A DNA stretch of 64,000 nt from Polynucleobacter hallstattensis (lineage in GTDB: Bacteria > Pseudomonadota > Gammaproteobacteria > Burkholderiales > Burkholderiaceae): assembly GCF_018881835.1 (NCBI RefSeq), contig NZ_JACVPO010000001.1:1116001-1180000 (forward strand). Reading direction: 5' to 3'. The position numbers and the translations under genes were made by a program. Shown here piece by piece: positions 56,922-64,000 of the stretch. The notes below the pieces were generated by a model. It had not been told where the DNA came from, made no database searches, and was given only the letters and a program-made list of their open reading frames with translations. The number at the start of each line of letters is the position of its first letter. Positions within the stretch are counted from its first letter, which is position 1.

Positions 56922-59224
56922 TTGCCCAGGAATTAGAAGTAAGTTTGCACATGGCGTTTGTTGATGCGCGAGCTTCAAGACATGAATTTATTACGGTGGA
57001 GCATTTGCTTGCCGCCTTACTTGACAATGCGACCGCAGTGGAGGTTTTAAAAGCCTGTGCTGTCAATATTGCTGAGCTTCGTGCCCAGCTCAAAAATTTT
57101 ATTAACGACAATACGCCTGTGGTTCCGGGTAACGATGAAGTTGATACCCAGCCAACTCTGGGTTTTCAGCGCGTGATCCAACGCGCCATCATGCATGTGC
57201 AATCCACTTCAAATGGGAAGAAAGAAGTTACGGGGGCGAATGTACTCGTAGCTATCTTTGGTGAAAAAGATTCTCATGCGGTGTATTTCTTGCAGCAGCA
57301 AGGCGTCACTCGTTTGGATGTAGTGAACTTTATTAGCCACGGTGTACGTAAAGATCAAGCTGAGAATGTGAAGCCCGCTGAGGCCACCCAAGAGACCGAG
57401 GATGCGTCGTCTGGCGGCAAGGAAAGTCCTTTAGAGCAATACACCCAGAACCTCAATGTACTAGCTAAGCAGGGCAAGATTGATCCCCTGATTGGCCGCG
57501 ATAGTGAAGTCGAGCGCGTGATTCAGGTGCTGTGCCGTCGTCGTAAAAATAATCCCCTATTGGTGGGTGAGGCAGGCGTGGGTAAGACTGCGATTGCTGA
57601 AGGTTTAGCTTGGAGAATTGTGAAGGGTGATGTCCCTGAGATCTTGGCTGATGCCACAGTCTACTCATTAGATATGGGCGCGCTATTAGCGGGTACTAAG
57701 TACCGCGGAGATTTTGAGCAACGCTTGAAGAGTGTTCTTAAGTCTTTAAAAGACAGCGCCCATGGTGTTCTATTTATTGATGAGATTCATACCTTAATTG
57801 GTGCGGGTGCTGCATCGGGTGGCACATTGGATGCGAGCAATTTACTAAAGCCTGCGCTATCAAATGGCCAGCTCAAGTGTATCGGTGCAACTACCTTTAC
57901 TGAGTACCGGGGCATTTTTGAAAAAGATGCCGCATTGTCACGTCGATTCCAGAAAGTCGATGTGGTTGAGCCCACTGTCGATCAGACCGTGCAAATCTTG
58001 CGTGGTTTGAAGTCACGCTTCGAAGAACACCACGGCGTTAAGTACGCTTCCGCAGCTTTGGTAGCCGCAGCTGAATTATCTTCTCGTTATATCAATGATC
58101 GCCATTTGCCAGATAAAGCAATTGATGTGATTGATGAGGCAGGTGCAGCGCAACGCATCTTGCCAAAGTCCAAACAGAAGAAAACTATTGGTCGTCCAGA
58201 GATTGAAGAGATCGTAGCGAAGATTGCCCGTATACCGCCACAATCTGTAACGGTGGATGATCGTAGCAAGCTGCAAACATTAGATCGAGATATTAAAAGT
58301 GTGGTGTTTGGTCAAGATCCTGCCATTGAGGCTCTAGCGAGCGCAATTAAGATGACTCGTGCTGGACTTGGCAAAATCGATAGACCGATTGGTTCATTCC
58401 TGTTCTCGGGTCCAACTGGTGTGGGTAAGACAGAGGTTGCTAAGCAGCTCGCCTATATTTTAGGTATCGAACTTCTCCGCTTTGATATGTCTGAGTATAT
58501 GGAGCGTCATGCTGTCAGTCGCTTAATTGGTGCCCCTCCAGGATATGTAGGCTTTGATCAAGGTGGTTTACTCACTGAGGCTGTTAACAAGAAGCCGCAT
58601 TGCGTTCTCCTACTTGATGAGGTTGAAAAAGCGCATCCAGACATTTTCAATATTCTCTTGCAGGTCATGGATCATGGCACTCTCACGGATAATAACGGTC
58701 GCAAGACTGACTTCCGTAACGTCATCATCATCATGACAACGAATGCTGGTGCAGAAGCAATGCAGAAGTCCACCATCGGCTTTACTAATGCGCGTGAGTC
58801 TGGTGATGAGATGGCGGATATCAAGAAGTTCTTCACGCCAGAATTCCGTAATCGTTTAGATGCGATTGTTTCTTTCAAGGCGCTTGATGAGACCATCATC
58901 ATGCGTGTGGTGGATAAGTTCTTGATGCAGTTAGAAGAGCAACTCCATGAGAAGAAGGTGGATGCTACATTTAGTTCGGCATTGCGTGCCCATTTGGCTA
59001 AACATGGTTTTGACCCGCTCATGGGCGCAAGACCAATGCAGCGAATCATTCAAGATACGGTACGTAAAGCACTTGCTGACGAATTACTATTTGGCAAGTT
59101 GGCGCAGGGTGGTCACGTGGATGTCGATATTGACGCTGATGGTAAGGTTCAACTTCAGTTTGATGCTCCAGCAATACCCGGTAAGCGGCCAAAAGCTGAT
59201 GTAGCTCCGGTCGAGGAGATTTAA
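56918..59224 (+). CDS. clpA: ATP-dependent Clp protease ATP-binding subunit ClpA
   Basis: AAA+ unfoldase that feeds ClpP. The N domain begins [20 protein letters not shown], where ClpS docks. AAA-1 carries Walker [16 protein letters not shown] and [13 protein letters not shown]-2 carries Walker [31 protein letters not shown] and the C-terminal [12 protein letters not shown]. The absence of a long middle coiled coil rules out ClpB. From ATG 56918 it is 768 aa. GGAGG lies four bases before the start, inside clpS, so the two are translationally coupled. clpP is not in the window. Confidence 0.97.
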   Translation: MIAQELEVSLHMAFVDARASRHEFITVEHLLAALLDNATAVEVLKACAVNIAELRAQLKNFINDNTPVVPGNDEVDTQPTLGFQRVIQRAIMHVQSTSNGKKEVTGANVLVAIFGEKDSHAVYFLQQQGVTRLDVVNFISHGVRKDQAENVKPAEATQETEDASSGGKESPLEQYTQNLNVLAKQGKIDPLIGRDSEVERVIQVLCRRRKNNPLLVGEAGVGKTAIAEGLAWRIVKGDVPEILADATVYSLDMGALLAGTKYRGDFEQRLKSVLKSLKDSAHGVLFIDEIHTLIGAGAASGGTLDASNLLKPALSNGQLKCIGATTFTEYRGIFEKDAALSRRFQKVDVVEPTVDQTVQILRGLKSRFEEHHGVKYASAALVAAAELSSRYINDRHLPDKAIDVIDEAGAAQRILPKSKQKKTIGRPEIEEIVAKIARIPPQSVTVDDRSKLQTLDRDIKSVVFGQDPAIEALASAIKMTRAGLGKIDRPIGSFLFSGPTGVGKTEVAKQLAYILGIELLRFDMSEYMERHAVSRLIGAPPGYVGFDQGGLLTEAVNKKPHCVLLLDEVEKAHPDIFNILLQVMDHGTLTDNNGRKTDFRNVIIIMTTNAGAEAMQKSTIGFTNARESGDEMADIKKFFTPEFRNRLDAIVSFKALDETIIMRVVDKFLMQLEEQLHEKKVDATFSSALRAHLAKHGFDPLMGARPMQRIIQDTVRKALADELLFGKLAQGGHVDVDIDADGKVQLQFDAPAIPGKRPKADVAPVEEI

Positions 59225-59231
59225 GGCAAAT

Positions 59232-59257
59232 AAAAAACCACCTACGGGTGGTTTTTT
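59232..59257. terminator. Bidirectional terminator between clpA and dut
   Basis: Stem AAAAAACCACC / GGTGGTTTTTT with loop TACG; T tracts on both strands. It ends clpA (+) and the convergent dut block (-). Confidence 0.92.
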
Positions 59258-59282
59258 ATTGGATAAGACTAAAGTATCTAAA

Positions 59283-59732
59283 TTAGCTACGACCTGTACT
59301 TCCAAAACCACCAGCCCCACGACTACTCTCAGTAAACTCTTCAACAACTTTGAGTTCTACCTGTTGTACTGGCATCACTACCAATTGCGCTAAGCGCTCC
59401 ATGGGCTCTAATTTGAATGCTATAGAGCCACGATTCCAAGTGCTCACCATCAGTTGACCCTGGTAATCCGAATCGATTAATCCCACTAAATTACCAAGAA
59501 CGATCCCATGCTTATGTCCAAGACCAGAGCGCGGCAAGATGAATGCGGCATAACGTGGATCTTCTACATAAATCGCTAAACCCGTTGGAACGAGGACTGT
59601 TTGTCCAGGAGCAATTTCAATTGCTTGATCAATACAGGCGCGCAGATCTAATCCAGCGCTTCCAGGGGTTCCATATGCAGGCAATTGATCGCGCATACGC
59701 TCATCGAGAATTTTGACTTGAAGTTGTTGCAT
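59283..59732 (-). CDS. dut: Deoxyuridine 5'-triphosphate nucleotidohydrolase
   Basis: Trimeric dUTPase that removes dUTP and provides dUMP. The five family motifs are visible in order: [29 protein letters not shown] with the catalytic Asp, [10 protein letters not shown], and the C-terminal Gly-rich arm [10 protein letters not shown]. It is 149 aa. It follows coaBC by 19 bp, the common coaBC-dut order. Confidence 0.97.
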   Translation of the reverse strand: MQQLQVKILDERMRDQLPAYGTPGSAGLDLRACIDQAIEIAPGQTVLVPTGLAIYVEDPRYAAFILPRSGLGHKHGIVLGNLVGLIDSDYQGQLMVSTWNRGSIAFKLEPMERLAQLVVMPVQQVELKVVEEFTESSRGAGGFGSTGRS

Positions 59733-59751
59733 AAAATTTCCTAAAGCGAGA

Positions 59752-60963
59752 TTAAATTTTCTTGGCGACTAACTGAATCAGCTGACGTGCAAGCTGAAGC
59801 TTTTCGGCCTGAGCCATTTTCTTGCTACCACTTTCATCAACGATGAGTAGTTGGTTAAGATCGCTACCAAAGGTATCTGGACCAATATTACCGACAATCA
59901 TCGGAATGCCTTTACGCTTGCGCTTTTCATCAGCATGCTTTTGGAGATCAGTAGACTCTGCTGCAAAGCCAACGCAGTAAGGATGCAACTTACCACCTTT
60001 AGTTTTGACCATTTTTGCTACATCAGCAAGAATATCTGGGTTGGCCACAAATTCTAAATTTGGAGCTTGCTTACCTTGGCGCTTAATTTTTTCTTTAGCT
60101 GGCTTGGCAATGCCCCAATCAGCGACCGCAGCAACTGCAAAGAAGATATCGCAGTCAGTAGATTGCATGGTGGCTGTATGCATTTCTTTGGCACCGACCA
60201 CATTAGTGCGGGTAATTTTTCCAGTTACCGCTAATGGCGTGGTGAGATCGCAGGGGCCTGCTACTAAGTGCACTTCTGCGCCAGCTTCAACAGCTGCGCG
60301 GGCAATGGCGAAGCCCATCTTGCCTGAACTACGATTGGTGATGCCACGCACCGGATCAATCGCCTCAAAGGTAGGCCCAGCTGTAATCAGTACATGTTTT
60401 CCGAGGAGTGATTTCTTCTGAAAGAATGCTATGAGTTGTTCGGTAATTTCTACGGGCTCAAGCATGCGCCCAAAGCCGACTTCACCACAGGCTTGGAATC
60501 CACTTGCAGGGCCGAGTAATGTGACTTTGTCTGCAATGAGTCGTTCTGCGCTTCTTTGTGTAGCTGCATGCTCCCACATTTGTTTGTTCATCGCGGGAGC
60601 TAACAGGAGCGGGCAATCTCTTGCTAGGCACAAAGTACTCAGCAAATCATCAGCTAATCCAAGGGAAAGTTTAGCCATGAGATCCGCACTTGCGGGCGCA
60701 ATTAAAATTGCATCGGCAGCTCTAGAGAGTTCAATATGCGCCATATTGTTAGCAATGCTGCTATCCCATTGGCTTGTGTAAACGGGGTTACCAGTAAGTG
60801 CTTGCATGGTGACAGGCGTCACAAATTGCTGCGCAGCTTCTGTCATCACCACTTGGACGCTGGCACCTTCTTGCATTAACTGGCGTGCTAGCTCTGCAGA
60901 CTTATAGGCCGCAATGCCGCCAGAAATGCCGAGAATGATTTTCTTATTTAAAAGTGATTGCAT
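59752..60963 (-). CDS. coaBC: Bifunctional phosphopantothenoylcysteine decarboxylase/phosphopantothenate-cysteine ligase
   Basis: Two steps of coenzyme A synthesis in one protein. The N-terminal flavin domain (CoaC) has [14 protein letters not shown] and the active-site [11 protein letters not shown]. The C-terminal ligase (CoaB), from about residue 185, has [30 protein letters not shown] and the CTP-binding VGFAAES. It is 403 aa. It lies 9 bp after lspA and before dut. Confidence 0.96.
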   Translation of the reverse strand: MQSLLNKKIILGISGGIAAYKSAELARQLMQEGASVQVVMTEAAQQFVTPVTMQALTGNPVYTSQWDSSIANNMAHIELSRAADAILIAPASADLMAKLSLGLADDLLSTLCLARDCPLLLAPAMNKQMWEHAATQRSAERLIADKVTLLGPASGFQACGEVGFGRMLEPVEITEQLIAFFQKKSLLGKHVLITAGPTFEAIDPVRGITNRSSGKMGFAIARAAVEAGAEVHLVAGPCDLTTPLAVTGKITRTNVVGAKEMHTATMQSTDCDIFFAVAAVADWGIAKPAKEKIKRQGKQAPNLEFVANPDILADVAKMVKTKGGKLHPYCVGFAAESTDLQKHADEKRKRKGIPMIVGNIGPDTFGSDLNQLLIVDESGSKKMAQAEKLQLARQLIQLVAKKI

Positions 60964-60972
60964 GGCGCCAGC

Positions 60973-61467
60973 TTAAAGGGATTGGGGATTTTTGCCAAAT
61001 GACTTGCGTAACTCGCCCCAAATAATGAGGGCTGCGCCGATACAAATCGCGCTATCCGCAATATTGAATGCTGGCCAATGCCAGTTAGCGTAATGCAGGT
61101 CAATAAAGTCCACCACAGCGCCATACATGATGCGATCTAGGACATTGCCTAATGCACCACCCAAAATGAGACTAAGAGCCCAGCAGAGCATCTTGTCCCC
61201 TAAGCTCTTTCGCAACAGCCAAAGAATGTAGGCTGACGCTGCTAAGCCCAGGACTGTAAAGAACCAACGTTGCCATCCAGAGCTTTGCGCTAAAAATGAA
61301 AAGGCTGCACCTGGGTTAAATAGCAGCAACCAGTTCATAAATGGCAAAACGGGTTCAGGTACTCCTAATTGCAAGTTGCTTAAGGCGGACCATTTACTTA
61401 GCTGATCTAGCAAGAGCGTCACGATTGCAATCGCTAGATAACGGAGAAAGGAGAGATTTGTACTCAT
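60973..61467 (-). CDS. lspA: Lipoprotein signal peptidase
   Basis: Inner-membrane aspartyl protease that cleaves prolipoproteins after lipid attachment. Four helices in 164 aa. The two catalytic aspartates lie in GNVLDRIMYGAVVDFIDLHY and FNIADSAICIG. DQLSKW near residue 20 is the N-terminal family motif. It follows ileS by 30 bp, the classic ileS-lspA pair. No clear Shine-Dalgarno sequence is present. Confidence 0.96.
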   Translation of the reverse strand: MSTNLSFLRYLAIAIVTLLLDQLSKWSALSNLQLGVPEPVLPFMNWLLLFNPGAAFSFLAQSSGWQRWFFTVLGLAASAYILWLLRKSLGDKMLCWALSLILGGALGNVLDRIMYGAVVDFIDLHYANWHWPAFNIADSAICIGAALIIWGELRKSFGKNPQSL

Positions 61468-61497
61468 GATGGGGTGGCGATCTTTTTACTATGTTCT

Positions 61498-64000
61498 TTA
61501 TGCAAAAAGGCGAGATTCACCATTTCCAAAAAGATTGCTGATGCAACGACCACACAGCTCTGGATGCTCAGTGTTAGAGCCAACATCTTGAGTGTGATGC
61601 CAACAACGACCACATTTCTTGTATTGACTACCGCGCACGAGTACTTCAAGGCCTGCATTACTGAGCTCTAGTTTGGCGCTAGAAGTAATGGTGACAAAGC
61701 GCAAGTCATCTTCAAGAGAATGCAAAATTGCAAAATCGACATCACCCACTTTGATCGTGAGTTCCGCTTGCAAAGATGAGCCCACATTACCAGCTTCACG
61801 TTCAATCTCAATGGCTTTAGTGATCTCGGAACGAATTTCTCGAACACGATTCCATTTAGCGAGGAGCTCAGTAGCGTGAGCGATTTCTGGGAAAGTGCCG
61901 AACTCTTCCATGAAGATAGACTCTTTGGCTTTTTCATCCGCACCATGCGGGAATGACAACCAGGCTTCCTCAGCGGTAAAGGATAGGAAAGGAGCTAGCC
62001 ATTTGAGCAGGTTGCGAGTGATATGGAATAGTGCGTTTTGTGCTGCACGCCGCTCTTTCGAATCCGGCGCACTCGTATAGAGGCGATCTTTCAGAATATC
62101 TAAGTAGAAGCCACCTAAATCTTCTGAACAGAAAGTTAGCATACGCGCTACAGCCGGCTGGAACTCATAAGCCTTGTAGTGCGCCTGCACATCTTGTTGC
62201 AGCTGATTGGCGAGTGCAACAGCGTAGCGATCAATCTCTAGCCATTCGCTTGCAGGCATCACATGCTTACTGGGATCAAAGTCAGACAGGTTGGCTAACA
62301 AGAAGCGCAATGTATTACGAATACGGCGATAGCTTTCCACCACACGTTTCAGAATTTCATCGGAGATGGTCATCTCGCCAGAGTAGTCAGTAGAAGCTAC
62401 CCACAAACGAATAATCTCCGCACCCAACTTATCAGCAACCTGTTGCGGGGCGATCACGTTGCCTACCGACTTACTCATCTTGCGGCCTTGGCCATCAACC
62501 GTGAAGCCGTGCGTAAGTAGTGCTTTGTATGGCGGCTTGCCATCTAGCATGGCGCCAGTGAGTAATGAGGAGTGGAACCAGCCGCGATGTTGGTCTGAGC
62601 CCTCTAAATACAGGTCAGCTAAACGACTATCTGCATTTTCAGCTTCAGGGCGATAGAGTTCAGCACGATGCGAGCCACGAATGACGTGCCAATGTGTAGT
62701 GCCAGAATCAAACCATACATCCAAGGTATCGCGATTCTTTTCATATTGAGCAGCTTCTTCACCAAGTAATTCGGCTACTTCGAGTTTTTGCCAAGCTTCA
62801 ATACCTTCTTTTTCAACGCGCTTTGCAATCTCTTCAAGCAACTCAGCTGTGCGTGGATGTGGCTCACCACTTTCCTTATGCACAAAGAAAGCCATTGGCA
62901 CACCCCATTGGCGTTGGCGTGACAAGGTCCAATCAGGACGATTAGCAATCATGCTGTTTAAGCGTTGCTTACCCCATGCTGGGAAGAACTCGGTGTTCTC
63001 AATGCCCGCTAGTGCAGTCTCGCGCAAGCTTGCGCTGCCATCAGTTGGTTGCTTATCCATGCTCGCAAACCACTGCGAGGTCGCGCGATAAATAATCGGC
63101 GACTTGTGACGCCAGCAATGCATGTAGGAGTGGGTATAGGTCTGATCTCGCAAGAGGCTTCCTGCTTCACGCATGGCCTCCACAATCTTGGGATTGGCTT
63201 TCCAAATATATTCATTGGCAAAGAGTGGAAGCCAAGAGGCATAAACACCATTACCCATTACAGGGCTCAAGATATCTTTATCAGCCAAGTTGTTTGCTTT
63301 ACAAGACTTAAAGTCTTCCTCGCCGTAGGCTGGTGCAGAATGCACTACGCCAGTACCAGTATCTAAGGTGACGTATTGGGCCGGGTAGATTGGCGAGAGG
63401 CGTTTGTATCCCTCATGCAATGCAGCCAGCGGATGCCAGAAAGAAATGTTGGCTAACTGGCTACCCAGACAAGTGGCAATCACTTTTCCTTCAAGTCCAA
63501 AATCTTCAAGGCAAGTTTTTACGCGGTCTTCTGCCAAGATGAGTAACTTATCGCCTGTATCTACTAGGGCGTAACTCAGTTCAGGATGAACATTCAATGC
63601 TTGATTGGATGGAATGGTCCAAGGTGTTGTTGTCCAAATCACAATCATTCCAGGCTTAGCTGGGATCTCAGATAGTCCAAATGCTTTTGCTAGTTGCGGG
63701 CGCTGCGCATCATCAAAAGCAAACCCCACATCTACTGTTGGATCAGTTTTATCTTGATATTCCACTTCAGCCTCAGCCAGTGCGGAGCCGCAATCGAAAC
63801 ACCAGTTCACTGGCTTTAGGCCGCGGAAAACATACCCTTTTTCCCAGATCTTTCCGAGCGCACGAATTTCATCGGCCTCATTGCGGAAGTTCATAGTGAG
63901 ATACGGGTTATTCCAATCACCCAATACGCCCAAACGTTCAAAATCTTTTTTCTGCTTATCTACTTGTACCTTAGCGTAAGCACGTGCTTTTGATTGGACC
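61498..64000 (-). CDS. ileS: Isoleucyl-tRNA synthetase, C-terminal part (cut by window end)
   Basis: Charges tRNA-Ile. About 834 codons are inside the window; the N-terminal region with the HIGH motif lies beyond the right edge, and the frame stays open to the last base. The editing domain covers roughly the first third. The class I KMSKS loop is seen in [14 protein letters not shown], with [11 protein letters not shown] and [17 protein letters not shown] before it. The C-terminal zinc finger has CGRCW and CGRC, typical of the E. coli-type enzyme. First visible gene of ileS-lspA-coaBC-dut. Confidence 0.97.
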   Translation of the reverse strand, partial: VQSKARAYAKVQVDKQKKDFERLGVLGDWNNPYLTMNFRNEADEIRALGKIWEKGYVFRGLKPVNWCFDCGSALAEAEVEYQDKTDPTVDVGFAFDDAQRPQLAKAFGLSEIPAKPGMIVIWTTTPWTIPSNQALNVHPELSYALVDTGDKLLILAEDRVKTCLEDFGLEGKVIATCLGSQLANISFWHPLAALHEGYKRLSPIYPAQYVTLDTGTGVVHSAPAYGEEDFKSCKANNLADKDILSPVMGNGVYASWLPLFANEYIWKANPKIVEAMREAGSLLRDQTYTHSYMHCWRHKSPIIYRATSQWFASMDKQPTDGSASLRETALAGIENTEFFPAWGKQRLNSMIANRPDWTLSRQRQWGVPMAFFVHKESGEPHPRTAELLEEIAKRVEKEGIEAWQKLEVAELLGEEAAQYEKNRDTLDVWFDSGTTHWHVIRGSHRAELYRPEAENADSRLADLYLEGSDQHRGWFHSSLLTGAMLDGKPPYKALLTHGFTVDGQGRKMSKSVGNVIAPQQVADKLGAEIIRLWVASTDYSGEMTISDEILKRVVESYRRIRNTLRFLLANLSDFDPSKHVMPASEWLEIDRYAVALANQLQQDVQAHYKAYEFQPAVARMLTFCSEDLGGFYLDILKDRLYTSAPDSKERRAAQNALFHITRNLLKWLAPFLSFTAEEAWLSFPHGADEKAKESIFMEEFGTFPEIAHATELLAKWNRVREIRSEITKAIEIEREAGNVGSSLQAELTIKVGDVDFAILHSLEDDLRFVTITSSAKLELSNAGLEVLVRGSQYKKCGRCWHHTQDVGSNTEHPELCGRCISNLFGNGESRLFA

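Overview
This 64 kb window is ordinary chromosome from a beta-proteobacterium. Gene content, gene order (pcnB-folK-panB, tgt-yajC-secD-secF, ileS-lspA-coaBC-dut, clpS-clpA beside a divergent csp, rpsT next to a DUF3579 gene) and very tight packing suggest Burkholderiales, most likely Polynucleobacter or a close relative. That genus call is inference from protein style and synteny; no marker gene was searched. Base composition looks even across the window, at moderate G+C by eye. I see no insertion sequence, prophage, integrase, CRISPR array, tRNA, rRNA or toxin-antitoxin pair. No gene-free stretch exceeds 300 bp; the largest is the 285 bp between csp and clpS.

Layout. 1-3.1 kb: start of a periplasmic Bug-type receptor, then pntAA-pntAB-pntB (proton-translocating transhydrogenase), all on the minus strand. 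3.3-7.9 kb: mnmA, a glutathione S-transferase, purB and waaA. 7.9-13.4 kb: minus-strand block queA, tgt, yajC, secD, secF. 13.5-16.5 kb: recG and ubiA. 16.4-22.0 kb: minus-strand operon glcD-glcE-glcF-yggS-proC. 22.0-22.6 kb: PduO-type cobalamin adenosyltransferase. 22.6-30.3 kb: minus-strand block yhdP, nitrilase, tldD, aroG. 30.4-36.9 kb: glnE, recN, nadK, hrcA. 36.9-42.0 kb: hemH and the heat-shock cluster grpE, dnaK, dnaJ. 42.0-47.3 kb: minus-strand block perM-like gene, hda, HAD phosphatase, pcnB, folK, panB. 47.3-52.3 kb: purM, miaA, transglutaminase-like gene, murJ, rpsT. 52.4-56.3 kb: DUF3579, argF, argG, ppnP, DUF192, csp. 56.6-64 kb: clpS, clpA, then dut, coaBC, lspA and ileS (cut by the window end).

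How it works together. Glycolate oxidase GlcDEF is co-transcribed with the PLP-homeostasis protein and proline synthesis. Heat-shock control is readable in the DNA: grpE and dnaK each have a near-consensus sigma-32 promoter with the same 13-nt spacer, a terminator separates them, and a 10-bp stem-loop lies between dnaK and dnaJ. HrcA is encoded nearby, but no CIRCE operator is visible in front of grpE or dnaK.

I did not find a new multi-gene system. The points most worth a second look are small: an orphan terminator-like hairpin upstream of clpS, candidate leaderless genes (cobalamin adenosyltransferase, clpS, gst), a 17-bp direct repeat that rewrites the FolK C-terminus, tail-to-tail genes that share their stop codons, and a PerM-family protein lacking its expected first membrane helix.
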